A DNA stretch of 64,000 bases from Nocardia takedensis NBRC 100417 (GCF_000308695.1 NZ_BAGG01000263.1:1-64000); one strand, 5' to 3'. Shown: positions 17,497-26,856, counted from the first letter of the stretch. Notes: a model not told the origin generated them from the letters alone. Program-made: numbers and translations.

Positions 17497-18093
17497 TCAG
17501 CTGCGGGGGTGCAACCCGTCCACGACGACCCGCACCAACCGATCGATAGCGGCGTCGCCGTCCAATGCATCCGCCGCGCTCAACGCATGCAGACAATAGG
17601 TCGCCAACTCACCGGCACCGACGTCCTCGCGCACCAGCCCGGCGTTCGCCGCATCCGCCACCAGGTCCCGGATCAACGCGTGCAACTGCTGCTGAGCCGC
17701 GTGCACCTGCGCATCGGCGCGATGCAGCAGGATCGCCAGCTCCGCGCCGTGCGGCTGATGTCGCTCGTGGCGGGCACGCTCACGGTGATGGCGACAGTAG
17801 GCCACGAACACCGCACACAGCCGATCCACGCCATCACCGGCCCGGTCACGGGTCGCGATCAGATGATCGAGGTAGTCGGTGATGTGGCGATGATGCCAAG
17901 CGGCCAGGACCATCTCCACATCGGCGAAGTACTTGTACAGCGTCGCACGCCCGATCCCGGCCCGCTCCGCGATCTCCGACATCGTCACCGACGCCGGACC
18001 GCGCTCGTTCACCAGCGTCCACGCGGCATCGAGGATCGCCTCGCGAACCCCACGCCTATGGGCCTCGACCGTCTCGTTCCACACCCTGGGCAT
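17497..18093 (-). CDS. TetR-family transcriptional regulator
   Basis: 198 residues. The N-terminal helix-turn-helix is seen in VTMSEIAERAGIGRATLYKYFADVEMVLAAWH (start about residue 36, quoted here in part), preceded by the helix HRRGVREAILDAAW. The variable C-terminal domain has several His residues (RHHRERARHERHQPHGAE), which hints at metal or small-ligand sensing. It converges with the biosynthetic operon and is divergent from a small membrane protein gene. Its strong resemblance to the second TetR 0.5 kb away suggests a duplication. Confidence 0.88.
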   Translation of the reverse strand: MPRVWNETVEAHRRGVREAILDAAWTLVNERGPASVTMSEIAERAGIGRATLYKYFADVEMVLAAWHHRHITDYLDHLIATRDRAGDGVDRLCAVFVAYCRHHRERARHERHQPHGAELAILLHRADAQVHAAQQQLHALIRDLVADAANAGLVREDVGAGELATYCLHALSAADALDGDAAIDRLVRVVVDGLHPRS

Positions 18094-18195
18094 ACCCCCA
18101 GTATACGAACCGACCATGTGACAACGATATGTATTGACAGAGACAACTTGTATAGAAAAAGATGGCCGGGTACACCCCGACCACCAGGAGGCGAC

Positions 18196-18501
18196 ATGAC
18201 CGACAAGCCCACACGACAAGCACCACCCACCCGCCGCGGCGCCATCCCCCGCTGGGTGGTGATCAGCGCCGTCGCGGTCGCGGTCCTCGTGATCGCCGTC
18301 GTGGTCATGATGCTCGCCGGCGGCGGACAACACGGTCCCGGTAGGCACACCCAGAACGGGGGCAGCCACACCAGCCACGTACCCCCCTCCGGAGGGCATC
18401 AGCCAGGCGCCGCGCCGCAGACCTCCGCGGCGGTCCCCGCGCCCTCGACCGATACCGCGACGACCGGCGCGCCGCCGACGCACTCGGGCGCGCACAACTG
18501 A
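18196..18501 (+). CDS. Small membrane protein with His-rich, Ser/Thr/Pro tail
   Basis: 101 residues. A basic start is followed by one hydrophobic helix (about 20-42), then a disordered outside segment rich in Gly, His, Ser, Thr and Pro ending GAHN. Perfect AGGAGG lies five bases before the ATG. It is divergent from the upstream TetR gene, which may control it. The His-rich tail and metal-resistance surroundings fit a role near metal handling, but no family was recognised. Confidence 0.7.
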   Translation: MTDKPTRQAPPTRRGAIPRWVVISAVAVAVLVIAVVVMMLAGGGQHGPGRHTQNGGSHTSHVPPSGGHQPGAAPQTSAAVPAPSTDTATTGAPPTHSGAHN

Positions 18502-18560
18502 TCGGCAAGCCGTCACCGGCGTGTGTCGAACACGAGTACGCGGCGCCCGCGCCCCGCGCG

Positions 18561-19136
18561 CTACTCGGCGCCGGGGACTCGCAGGCCCGCGACGGTGACC
18601 GCGACCAGTCGGCGCACAGCGGCTTTGGAGCGCAACATGTTCGAGGCCGACAGCGCCGACACGCAGTACTGTGCCAGTTCCTCGGCCGGCACGTCCGCGC
18701 GGACGTGGCCCGCCGTCGCTGCTTCGGCGAGCAGATCCCGCAGCAGTGCCTGCACATGCCGTTGGGCGTGGACGGCGTGCGCGCCCTGGTGCAGCGCGGC
18801 CGCCACTTCGCCGCCGTGGTGGGTGTGGTCGATCATGGCGTAGGCGTCGAGCACCTTCTCCAAGCGTTGTCGGACACTCCCCGCACGCGACGCGATCGCG
18901 ACCAACTGCTCGAGATGGTTACCGATGCGACGTTCGTGCCAGGCGGTGAGGATCGACTCGACATCCGGGAAGTACTTGTACAGCGTGGCCCGGCCGATAC
19001 CGGTGGTCTCGGCGATCTGGGTCATGGTCACCGCGGCCAGACCGTGCTCGGCCACGAGCTCGGCCGTCGAATCCATCAGCGCGTCACGCACGGCCCGGCG
19101 ATGCGCGCTGACGGTCTCGTTCCACAGTTTGGGCAC
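18561..19136 (-). CDS. TetR-family transcriptional regulator
   Basis: 191 residues, starting at a GTG (protein begins VPKLWNETV). The helix-turn-helix is in VTMTQIAETTGIGRATLYKY, preceded by HRRAVRDALMDSTAELVAEHG. It is closely similar to the regulator at 17497-18093 through the whole DNA-binding domain, and both begin with a PxxWNETV stretch, so the two are paralogues. It is divergent from an integral membrane protein gene, with a candidate operator at 19330-19344 between them. Confidence 0.87.
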   Translation of the reverse strand: MPKLWNETVSAHRRAVRDALMDSTAELVAEHGLAAVTMTQIAETTGIGRATLYKYFPDVESILTAWHERRIGNHLEQLVAIASRAGSVRQRLEKVLDAYAMIDHTHHGGEVAAALHQGAHAVHAQRHVQALLRDLLAEAATAGHVRADVPAEELAQYCVSALSASNMLRSKAAVRRLVAVTVAGLRVPGAE

Positions 19137-19329
19137 CGTCGGATTATATCGAGTCCTCGTGGCGGATCTCGGCCGCAACGGCGACGAACCGACCGGGCGG
19201 TGACCACCGTTTCGCATCCCGACACACCGAACCGGACACAACGGGTTGTCGCGAAACACGCGCGCCCACCTGTGCGCGAGCAGCGCAGCCAAGGGGGCCG
19301 GACACGGGTGCCCACCCCCCACATTTTGC

Positions 19330-19344
19330 GATACACTCCGTATC
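19330..19344. promoter_or_regulatory. Candidate TetR operator
   Basis: Inverted repeat GATAC-ACTCC-GTATC in the divergent intergenic region between the TetR gene (start 19136) and the membrane protein gene (start 19396). The surrounding DNA is AT-richer than the genes. Assignment to that TetR is by position only. Confidence 0.45.
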
Positions 19345-19395
19345 AGTACCGACGCTTTGTATTTTTCAATCCTATGAACGAGAAAGCGATCCCCG

Positions 19396-19947
19396 ATGTC
19401 CCTCGCACCGCGCTCGCGGCGTTTCGCCGTGTTGGTTCACATCGTGTCCTCGGTCGGATGGATGGGCGCGATCGCGCTCTACATCGCCCTGGCCGTCTCC
19501 GTGGTCGCCGACAACGATCCGATGGTGGTGCGGGGGGCGTTGACCTCGATGCGGATCGGTATCTGGTATGTCATCGTGCCGCTGGCCGCGCTGTCGCTGC
19601 TCACCGGTCTGGTCGTCAGCCTGGGAACCAGTTGGGGACTGGTGCGCCACTACTGGGTGATCTTCAAGCTGGTGCTCAACCTCGTCGCGGTCACGGTGCT
19701 GGTCCTCTACACCAACAGTATCGACTACTTCGCCGACCTGGCCTCCTCGATCTCCGCGTCCGAACCCGTGGGCGCACTGCGCAACCCGACCCATCTGGTG
19801 CACTCGATCGGCGGGTTGGTGATCCTGACCGCCGCGGCGGTGCTGTCGGTGTACAAACCCAAGGGCATGACCGGCTACGGTCAGCGCCGCGCACAACGCG
19901 TCTCGCAACGCGAACCCGCCGCCGATCCCGTCATCGCGGCGCGATGA
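19396..19947 (+). CDS. Integral membrane protein (four hydrophobic segments)
   Basis: 183 residues with four likely membrane helices: about 10-35, 45-75, 80-105 and 135-155. A His in the first helix (VLVHIVSSVGWMGAIALYI) and another in HLVHSIGGLVIL resemble membrane proteins of the DUF2269/CopD-like kind that carry heme or metal-binding His in helices, though that relation is tentative. It is followed 40 bases later by a DUF2218 protein on the same strand, probably one transcript controlled by the divergent TetR. Confidence 0.75.
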   Translation: MSLAPRSRRFAVLVHIVSSVGWMGAIALYIALAVSVVADNDPMVVRGALTSMRIGIWYVIVPLAALSLLTGLVVSLGTSWGLVRHYWVIFKLVLNLVAVTVLVLYTNSIDYFADLASSISASEPVGALRNPTHLVHSIGGLVILTAAAVLSVYKPKGMTGYGQRRAQRVSQREPAADPVIAAR

Positions 19948-19986
19948 CGGGATCGGTCCCCCCGAATCGGTGAGGACGTCTCCGCA

Positions 19987-20424
19987 ATGCCAGTGATCCG
20001 AGCGCGCATCGCCACCGACCGTCCGTCGCGCTATCTGACCCAGTTCTGCAAACACGCCGCCGCGATGGGCGAGCGCCGCGCGCGCGGCGCCCGGCCGCTG
20101 CGACGCCGCGACGAGCATCACGACGCCCCGCCCGAGCGCGCGCGCCCGCTCGGGGCCGAAGGGATACGTGTCGAATCGGTCTGGGCGCAGACCTCGGGGT
20201 CGGTCACCTTCGGTGAGCTGGGGCGCTGTGTCCTCGACACCGAAGATCAGGCTCTGATGGTACGCATCGAAGCCGCGGACGCGGCCGTGCTGTCGAGGAT
20301 CCGCGAGATCGTCACCCGCGATTTCGATCGCTTCGGTCGTGGTCAACTCACCGTCGAATGGCTCCCCGCCGACGACACAGGCGCCGACACTACAGGCGCC
20401 GACACTCCCCTCCCCGACCCGTGA
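19987..20424 (+). CDS. DUF2218 domain protein
   Basis: 145 residues. The family pattern is clear: ARIATDRPSRYLTQFCKHAA at the start, then IRVESVWAQTSGSVTFGELGRCVL, LMVRIEAADAAVLSRIREIV and FGRGQLTVEWLP. The molecular role of DUF2218 is unknown. Such proteins often lie in iron or siderophore-related and metal-related loci of actinomycetes. The last codons contain a short tandem duplication (ACAGGCGCCGACACT twice) that extends the C-terminus by DTTGADT-like repeats. Confidence 0.8.
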   Translation: MPVIRARIATDRPSRYLTQFCKHAAAMGERRARGARPLRRRDEHHDAPPERARPLGAEGIRVESVWAQTSGSVTFGELGRCVLDTEDQALMVRIEAADAAVLSRIREIVTRDFDRFGRGQLTVEWLPADDTGADTTGADTPLPDP

Positions 20425-20860
20425 GCATTCCCTGAGAGACCCTCGCGACACCGTCCGGTGGCGGCTGGGTCGGCCGTGCTCGCCACCACGGTTCGACTTC
20501 GTGATCATCGTGCGCGGCGGTGCCCGATCTACCGCTCTACCAGCGCCACCGCGGCAACTGGGCAAGGACACCGCTGCGCGTGGAGAACACCTTCGCGATC
20601 GTGTCGCGTCGATACCGCGATCGGTAGAACCCTTCGGCGGACGAGGAAAGGTCCTCGGTCACCGCTGCGCACGACACTGTCCCATGACGAAACCCGGCGA
20701 GCCGGAGCACAGTCGAGACAGGTCGCACTGCCCGTGCGTCGGCACCGGTCTCGACACAACGATGCCGCCGTGCCCTGGCGAACGATCACCGTGACCGCAC
20801 TCGGCAGAGATGGCGACGCCGATACCGGACGGGCCGGACGTGGAAAGGTAGGACTGCTCG
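20425..20860. other. Gap without a convincing gene
   Basis: 436 bases between the DUF2218 and SHOCT genes. Short open frames exist on both strands, but none shows a family pattern, a good ribosome-binding site or consistent codon bias. It may hold the promoter of the SHOCT gene and degenerate sequence. Confidence 0.5.
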
Positions 20861-21175
20861 ATGATGTACTGGAGTGATACCGACATGAGTGGTTGGGGAT
20901 ATGCGCTCATGTCGGTCAATATGATCGTGTTCTGGGCGTTGCTCGTCGTCGGCGGCGTCGCGTTGTTCCGGTATGCGGGGCGAGCCCGCCCGGTGGACGA
21001 CTACTCCGCCGGGCGTCCGACATCCGAGCAACTGCTCGCCGAACGGTTCGCCCGAGGCGAAATCGACCACCAGGAATACCGCGACCGCGTACGCACCCTG
21101 CGCGACCCGACCGGATCGACCAGTACTGTCCTCGGCAAGGACAGGCCCTCGGCCCCACCGGACCGGACACCGTGA
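20861..21175 (+). CDS. Small membrane protein with SHOCT domain
   Basis: 104 residues: one membrane helix (about 15-40) followed by a short C-terminal SHOCT domain (about 53-82, EQLLAERFARGEIDHQEYRDRV). SHOCT modules are oligomerisation motifs, and this membrane-plus-SHOCT form commonly accompanies copper-transport genes in actinomycetes. It converges with the CopB ATPase gene. An alternative start two codons in (second Met) is possible. Confidence 0.8.
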   Translation: MMYWSDTDMSGWGYALMSVNMIVFWALLVVGGVALFRYAGRARPVDDYSAGRPTSEQLLAERFARGEIDHQEYRDRVRTLRDPTGSTSTVLGKDRPSAPPDRTP

Positions 21176-21391
21176 TCTCGTGCAGACCCATCGACCGCCA
21201 CACGCATGCAACAGTCCGGACGCGCACGGGCGAGCGTCGTCGGAGCCATGAGTCTCCGCACGGCCCGACACAGCCGGTCATCACGATGCTCGGCACCGAG
21301 ACGACCCCGAGTTCGACGAACACGCCGAGCGGAGCGCGGCGACCGGACACCGTGGTGGCTGCGCCGACACGCCCGGTCGACCGGAGGAATC

Positions 21392-23545
21392 TCAGCGCGA
21401 GACGACATTCAGGGCGGGTGCGATCGTGTCGGGGTGCAGGTCGAGTCGTCGTAGGAGTTGGGCGTTGAGGGCGACGACGACGGTGGAGGCCGACATCAGG
21501 AGTGCGCCTATTTCCATCGGGAGGGTGATGTTCCAGTGGGCGAGGATTCCGGCGGCCAGGGGGACGGCGATGATGTTGTATCCGGCTGCCCAGGTCAGGT
21601 TCTGGATCATCTTGCGGTAGGTGGCTTTCGACAGGGCGATGATCGACAGGACCGAGCGGGGGTCGTCGCTGGCGAGCACGACACCGGCGGAGGCGATCGC
21701 GACGTCGGTGCCCGCGCCGATCGCGATACCGACATCGGCGCGGGCCAGCGCGGGGGCGTCGTTGACGCCGTCACCCACCATCGCAACGGTGCGCCCGGCC
21801 TGTTGCAGGGCGTGGACCTTGCTGCCCTTGTCCTGGGGCAGGACACCGGCGAAGACTTCGTCGATGTTCAGGCTCGCGGCGACGGTGCGGGCGACGGGTT
21901 CGGCGTCGCCGGTGATCATCGCGACGTGTATCCCTCGCTCGTGCAGGGCCTGGACGGCTCGGGCGGATTCGAGGCGGATCTCGTCGGCCAGGGCAAGCGC
22001 GCCCAGGATCTGACCGTCGCGCACGACGTGCAGGACGGTGGAGCCCTGTTCGGCCCAGTGGTGGGTCTCGGGCAGGGCGGTGAGCTGGTGTTCGGCGAGC
22101 ATGCCGGGGCCGCCGACAGAGACGGTGGCGCCGCCGACGACGGCGGTGACACCGATGCCGTTACGCGCGAGGAAATCCGACGCGGTCGGCACCGTCAGGT
22201 GACGGTCGGTGGCGGCGGCCACGATGGCGCGTCCGAGGGGGTGTTCGCTGTCGGCCTCCACAGCCGCGGCGAGCGCGACGACCTCGCCTGCGGTGCTGTG
22301 CGCGACCGCGGCGGCGTCGGTGAGTGCGGGTTCGCCGCGGGTGAGGGTGCCGGTCTTGTCGAACAGGACCGCGTCGACGGTGCGCATGGCTTCCAGGGCG
22401 CGGCGGTCGGTGATCAGTACCCCGGCTCGGGCGGCGCGTTCGGTGGCGATGGCGATCACCAGGGGGATGGCCAGCCCGAGGGCGTGGGGGCAGGCGATGA
22501 CGAGCACGGTGATGGTGCGGCTGATCGCGGATTCGGGTTCGCCGAGCAGCAGCCACACCGTCGCGGTGATCGCGGCGCAGGCCGTGGCGAACCAGAACAG
22601 CAACGCGGCGGCGCGGTCGGCCAGCACCTGGGCGCGTGAGCTGGAGTTCTGGGCTTCGGCGACCAACCGCCGGATTCCGGCCAGGGCGGTGTCCTCGCCG
22701 ACCGCGGTGACCCGCACCCGCAGAGCGGAATCGGTGGTGATGGTTCCGGCCACGACCCTGTCACCGGGTGCGCGCCGCACCGGTTTGGACTCTCCGGTGA
22801 TCATGGACTCGTCGAGGTCGGCGGTGCCGGACTCCACGGTGCCGTCGGCCGGAACGCGCCCGCCCGGCCGCGCCACGACCAGATCCCCGGCCTGTAACTC
22901 GCTCACGGCCACGGTCGTGACCGCCCCGCCCTCGCCGAGGAGTTCGGCTTCATCGGGCAGCAGAGCGGCCAGCGATTCCAGGGCGCTGGAAGCCTGGCCG
23001 AGCGAACGCATCTCGATCCAGTGCCCGAGCAGCATGATCACGATCAGCAACGCCAGTTCCCACCAGAAGTCCAGGTCGTGGGCCAGGAGGTCGAGGGTGG
23101 CGCCCCACGAGGCGACGAAGGCGACCGTGATCGCGAGCGCGATCAGCAGCATCATGCCCGGTCGCCGGGCACGGATCTCGCGCAGCGCTCCGGTCAGGAA
23201 CGGGCGCCCGCCCCAGAAGAACATGATCGTGCCGCCGAGAGGCGAAACCCAGGACAGGGTGTCGGGGACGCTGTAGCCGAGCAGGTCGGCGAACATCATC
23301 GAGGTCCCCACCACCGGCACCGCCAGCACCAGCATCACCCAGAACAGCCGCCGGAACATCCCCACGTCGTGACCGGCATGGCCGCCACCGTGGTCCCGGT
23401 GTCCGTGTTGTCTCTCGCGCGTGTCGTGGCTCGCGTGCCCAGCGTGTTCACCGTGCGCGGCGTGGATGTCCGGGGCGGTCTGCGTACCGGTGCCGGGCTG
23501 GGTGTGGTGGTCGTGGCCGCCTGCGGAGTTCTGATCGCTGGACAT
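21392..23545 (-). CDS. copB: CopB-type copper-exporting P-type ATPase
   Basis: 717-residue P1B ATPase. A His-rich cytoplasmic N-terminus (about 1-62) replaces the usual CxxC heavy-metal domains. Then follow membrane helices, the actuator TGES (about 250-253), the ion-selectivity motif CPH (352-354) in a membrane helix, the phosphorylation site DKTGT (396-400) and the hinge MVGDGVNDAPALARADVGIA. CPH with a His-rich start is the CopB (P1B-3) pattern, as opposed to CPC in CopA. The start codon lies ten bases from a perfect CsoR-like palindrome shared with the divergent multicopper oxidase gene, so the two form a copper-induced pair: cytoplasmic export and periplasmic oxidation. Confidence 0.92.
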   Translation of the reverse strand: MSSDQNSAGGHDHHTQPGTGTQTAPDIHAAHGEHAGHASHDTRERQHGHRDHGGGHAGHDVGMFRRLFWVMLVLAVPVVGTSMMFADLLGYSVPDTLSWVSPLGGTIMFFWGGRPFLTGALREIRARRPGMMLLIALAITVAFVASWGATLDLLAHDLDFWWELALLIVIMLLGHWIEMRSLGQASSALESLAALLPDEAELLGEGGAVTTVAVSELQAGDLVVARPGGRVPADGTVESGTADLDESMITGESKPVRRAPGDRVVAGTITTDSALRVRVTAVGEDTALAGIRRLVAEAQNSSSRAQVLADRAAALLFWFATACAAITATVWLLLGEPESAISRTITVLVIACPHALGLAIPLVIAIATERAARAGVLITDRRALEAMRTVDAVLFDKTGTLTRGEPALTDAAAVAHSTAGEVVALAAAVEADSEHPLGRAIVAAATDRHLTVPTASDFLARNGIGVTAVVGGATVSVGGPGMLAEHQLTALPETHHWAEQGSTVLHVVRDGQILGALALADEIRLESARAVQALHERGIHVAMITGDAEPVARTVAASLNIDEVFAGVLPQDKGSKVHALQQAGRTVAMVGDGVNDAPALARADVGIAIGAGTDVAIASAGVVLASDDPRSVLSIIALSKATYRKMIQNLTWAAGYNIIAVPLAAGILAHWNITLPMEIGALLMSASTVVVALNAQLLRRLDLHPDTIAPALNVVSR

Positions 23546-23554
23546 ACCCGGACA

Positions 23555-23575
23555 ATATACCCCATGGGGGTATAT
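23555..23575. promoter_or_regulatory. CsoR/RicR-like copper operator
   Basis: Perfect inverted repeat with nine-base arms ATATACCCC and GGGGTATAT around ATG, lying between copB and the multicopper oxidase gene and only ten bases from the copB start. CsoR-family operators in actinomycetes have this TACCC/GGGTA form. No csoR gene is present in the window. Confidence 0.75.
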
Positions 23576-23664
23576 GTAAAGGTCCGGGTCGCGTGCCCGC
23601 TCAATCCGGCGCCGGATCGAATCGGGTGTATGGATACGGGGTGGGGGTAGTTAGGCTTGCGCGC

Positions 23665-25209
23665 GTGACGGGACACAATGACGGCTGGTCGCGGCGCGGC
23701 GTGCTGAGAATGGGCCTCGCTGCGGCGGCCGCGGCCGTGGCGGGCTGCTCGGGCGGTCCGGACCCCACGACCGCGGTGGCGGTGGATTCCGAGGCCGTGC
23801 GGGTGGCCGAGGCGCGACGCCGCGCCGCGACGGCCGTGGTGCGGCGGTTCGGGTTGCGCGCCGAGGCGTCGGTGGTGGACCTGGGCGGGGTGCAGGTGCC
23901 GACCTGGACCTACGGTGGTCGCCTGCCCGGCGCCGAGATCCGGCTCGCGCGCGGTGAGGTCGCCGCGGTGCGCCTGGACAACGCGCTCGCCCAGCCCACC
24001 ACGGTGCACTGGCACGGGTTGGCGCTGCGCGCGGACATGGACGGTGTCCCCGGCCTGACCCAGGCGCCGATCCCGGCCGGGTCCGGCTACGACTACGAGT
24101 TCACCGTCCCCGACGGGGGAACCTACTGGCTGCACCCGCACACCGGCGTGCAACTCGATCGCGGACTCTACGCCCCGCTGATCGTGGAGGACCCCGACGA
24201 CGGCGACGACTACGACCTCGAAGCCGTGGTCGTCCTGGACGACTGGCTCGACGGGATCGACGGACGCGACCCCGACACCGAACTGGCGCGGCTACGCGCG
24301 GCCGGAATGCACGACATGGACGCCCACCCCGACACGGCAGGCGGGCACGGTGGCCACGGCGGTCACGGTGCCGCACAGACCACGCCGCTGGGCGAGCACG
24401 GCGGCGACGTCGAGCACCCCCTGTATCTGATCAACGGTCGCGTCCCCGCCGATCCGGTCACCTTCACCGCCCGCCCCGGTCAGCGGATACGGTTGCGGAT
24501 CATCAACGCCGCCGCCGACACCGCCTTCCGCTTCGCGCTCGGCCGACACCGGATGCGCGTCGTCCAGTCCGACGGCTACCCCGTCTTCGCGGTCACGACC
24601 GACTCGTTGCTGATCGGCATGGGCGAACGCTACGACGTCATCATCGATCTCGACGAGGGCGTGTTCCCCCTGATCGCCGCCGCGGAAGGCAAAACCGGTC
24701 GAGCGCTGGCACTGATCCGCACCGGCCCCGGCCAGGCACCGGACCCGCAGGTGCGCGTGCGGGAGCTGGCCACCGCGCCGCTGACCGCGACCCGCCTACG
24801 CGCCGAGGACCGCGCGCGCCTGCCCGCGCGTGCGCCCGAGCGAGTACTCGACGTGCGACTGGGAGCCGACGTCAGCCGGTACGTGTGGACCATCAACGAC
24901 CACGCGCCCCTCGACGGCGCGGTCCACCAGAACACCCACACCGTGTTCGAAGTGACCCAAGGCCAACGGGTTCGGTTGCGCTTCGCCAACGCCACCACCA
25001 TGTTCCATCCGATGCATCTGCACGGACACACCTTCGCCCTGGCCGACGGCACCGGCAACGGGGCACGCAAGGACACCGTGATCGTAGGCCCCTCCGCCAC
25101 CGTCGACGTCGACTTCGACGCAGCCAATCCGGGGCAGTGGATGCTGCACTGCCACAACGCCTATCACGGCGAAGCCGGGATGATGAGCGTGCTGTCCTAC
25201 CGGCATTGA
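23665..25209 (+). CDS. CopA-type multicopper oxidase, Tat-exported lipoprotein
   Basis: 514 residues. The start has a Tat signal (SRRGVLRMG) and a lipobox VAGC (Cys28), so it should be folded before export and anchored outside the membrane. Copper ligand motifs of a three-domain oxidase are complete: TVHWHG, YWLHPHTG, HPMHLHGH and HCHNAYHGEAGMM. A His-rich insert (GGHGGHGGHG) lies mid-protein. Such enzymes oxidise Cu(I) to the less toxic Cu(II). The GTG start at 23665 is chosen because it sits seven bases after a TAGGCT -10-like box, suggesting a leaderless message, and because the twin-Arg signal follows directly. Confidence 0.9.
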   Translation: MTGHNDGWSRRGVLRMGLAAAAAAVAGCSGGPDPTTAVAVDSEAVRVAEARRRAATAVVRRFGLRAEASVVDLGGVQVPTWTYGGRLPGAEIRLARGEVAAVRLDNALAQPTTVHWHGLALRADMDGVPGLTQAPIPAGSGYDYEFTVPDGGTYWLHPHTGVQLDRGLYAPLIVEDPDDGDDYDLEAVVVLDDWLDGIDGRDPDTELARLRAAGMHDMDAHPDTAGGHGGHGGHGAAQTTPLGEHGGDVEHPLYLINGRVPADPVTFTARPGQRIRLRIINAAADTAFRFALGRHRMRVVQSDGYPVFAVTTDSLLIGMGERYDVIIDLDEGVFPLIAAAEGKTGRALALIRTGPGQAPDPQVRVRELATAPLTATRLRAEDRARLPARAPERVLDVRLGADVSRYVWTINDHAPLDGAVHQNTHTVFEVTQGQRVRLRFANATTMFHPMHLHGHTFALADGTGNGARKDTVIVGPSATVDVDFDAANPGQWMLHCHNAYHGEAGMMSVLSYRH

Positions 25210-25358
25210 CCCACCGCTGCCTGGCCGGGTGCGTCCACACCTCTGACCCACACCGGTGGCGCGCTCCTGGAGCGACAGCGCGCACAGCCGATCATCGCCG
25301 TAGCGCGGAGGCGGAGGGACGGCGTGCGAACATCGGGCCCCGCGCAGTCGCGGTGCGC

Positions 25359-26777
25359 TCAAACCGCATCGGCCGCACCGCGAACCGCCAGCACCATGAT
25401 CGGTATCGCAGCCAGAGCCGCGACAACGGCCGCCACGACGAAACCGCGGGTGTATCCGGTGGTGGTGGTGCCGACGAGGCTGGCGGCGGCGACGCTGGAG
25501 GTGACCGCCGCGCCGAGGGAGGCACCGAATTCGTGGAAGGTGCTCACGATGCCCGAGGCGATCCCGGCCTCGTGTGGAGCAACCTGTCCGAGGGCGGTGG
25601 CCGAGGCGACCACGAACAACGCGCCCGTCCCGGCTCCGGCCACGGCCACTCCGACCACGACCGGTACCGATCCCAGCCAGATCGCCGGGATCGTCAAACC
25701 CACCGCGGCCACCAGCAGACCCGCGACCGCAAGTCGGCTGGCCTCGATCGAGGCCAGCGCGCGGCCGGTGAGGTCGGCACCGGCCATCGTGGCCAGTGCC
25801 ACCGGTAGGAACAGCAGCCCGGTGTGGGCGGCGTTGTAGCCGTGGTGGTTCTGGAAATAGAAGGTGCCCAGGAAGAACACCGTGATCATCAGCACCGTCG
25901 CCATCAGGATAAGGAACGTGCCCGTGGCCACGGGGCGGCGCACCAGCAGCCGGATATCCATCAACGGCGATGCGTTGTGGCGCTGCCATGCCACGAACCC
26001 CAGGTATCCGAGCGCGGCCACACCCACCAGCACAGCGGTGAGCGCATCGACCCAGCCACGATCACCGGCCCCGACCAGCGCGTAGATCAGGGTCGCCGAG
26101 GAAGCGGTGACCAGCACCGCCCCGAGAACATCCAGCCGAGGACGAGGGTGCGGGCGTGCGGAGGCGGGCAACAGCACCGCCAGCGCCACCGCGACCACCA
26201 CACCGATGGGGACGTTGACGTAGAACACCCACGGCCAGCCCGGCCCGGCGGTCAGCAAACCGCCCGCCAGGACCCCGATCGCCGCGCCGCCGCCACCCAG
26301 CGCCGACCACACCCCCAGCGCCCTGTTGCGCTCGACGCCCTCGAACAGGGTCACCACCAGCGACAGCGCCGCCGGTGACAACAGCGCCGCCCCCACACCC
26401 TGACCGATCCGCCCACCCAACAGCGTCAGCGCCGAATCCCCCAACCCCGCCGACAACGAGGCCACGGTGAACACCGACAGACCGGCCAGCACCACCGGTT
26501 TGGACCCGAACAGATCGGTGACCCGCCCGCCCAGCAGCATCAATCCGCCGAAGGTCAGCGTGTACGCCGACACCGTCCAGGTGAGCGCCTCACGACCCAG
26601 CCCCAGATCCTGCCCTATGTGCGGTAACGCCAACGCCACCACGGTCACGTCGAGGATCAGCATCAACTGCCCCAATCCCAGCAACGCCAGGATTCGCCAC
26701 CGCAGCGGGTGCCCACCTCCCGGCTCCGGCCCGGCCGCACCCTCCGACCGCACGGGCTCGACTTCGCGGTCCGTCAT
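25359..26777 (-). CDS. MFS drug efflux transporter, DHA2 (14-helix) type
   Basis: 472 residues, about 14 membrane segments. It shows LDVTVVALALPHIGQDLG in helix 1, GGRVTDLFGSKPVVLAG in the helix 2-3 loop, GGRIGQGVGAALLSPAA and VNVPIG, all typical of proton-driven EmrB/QacA-like multidrug pumps. The ATG at 26777 is chosen because GGAGG lies seven bases upstream. It is divergent from a TetR gene with two palindromic operators in between, so it is probably induced by the exported compound. Substrate unknown. Confidence 0.9.
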   Translation of the reverse strand: MTDREVEPVRSEGAAGPEPGGGHPLRWRILALLGLGQLMLILDVTVVALALPHIGQDLGLGREALTWTVSAYTLTFGGLMLLGGRVTDLFGSKPVVLAGLSVFTVASLSAGLGDSALTLLGGRIGQGVGAALLSPAALSLVVTLFEGVERNRALGVWSALGGGGAAIGVLAGGLLTAGPGWPWVFYVNVPIGVVVAVALAVLLPASARPHPRPRLDVLGAVLVTASSATLIYALVGAGDRGWVDALTAVLVGVAALGYLGFVAWQRHNASPLMDIRLLVRRPVATGTFLILMATVLMITVFFLGTFYFQNHHGYNAAHTGLLFLPVALATMAGADLTGRALASIEASRLAVAGLLVAAVGLTIPAIWLGSVPVVVGVAVAGAGTGALFVVASATALGQVAPHEAGIASGIVSTFHEFGASLGAAVTSSVAAASLVGTTTTGYTRGFVVAAVVAALAAIPIMVLAVRGAADAV

Positions 26778-26793
26778 CACTACCTCCAACCGG

Positions 26794-26821
26794 ATAACTC
26801 GTACATGACTGTACGAGTTAT
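26794..26821. promoter_or_regulatory. TetR operator O1 (28-base perfect palindrome)
   Basis: Twelve-base arms ATAACTCGTACA and TGTACGAGTTAT around TGAC, without a mismatch, between the MFS gene and its divergent TetR. It begins 16 bases upstream of the MFS start codon. The core CGTACA-N4-TGTACG recurs at 26841-26856. Confidence 0.8.
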
Positions 26822-26840
26822 ATCACCGGAAGGCGCAACC

Positions 26841-26856
26841 CGTACATACCTGTACG
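26841..26856. promoter_or_regulatory. TetR operator O2
   Basis: CGTACA-TACC-TGTACG, the same core as O1, 20 bases downstream of it. It abuts a TAGGAT -10-like box (26860-26865) that precedes the TetR GTG by five bases, so bound repressor would block its own leaderless promoter. Confidence 0.75.

Noticed and set aside
18134..18156. TTGACA and TATAGA as a promoter for the small membrane protein gene
   Set aside because: The spacing is only 11 bases, too short for a normal sigma-70-type promoter.
20425..20860. Short open frames in the gap before the SHOCT gene
   Set aside because: No ribosome-binding site, weak codon bias and no recognisable family.
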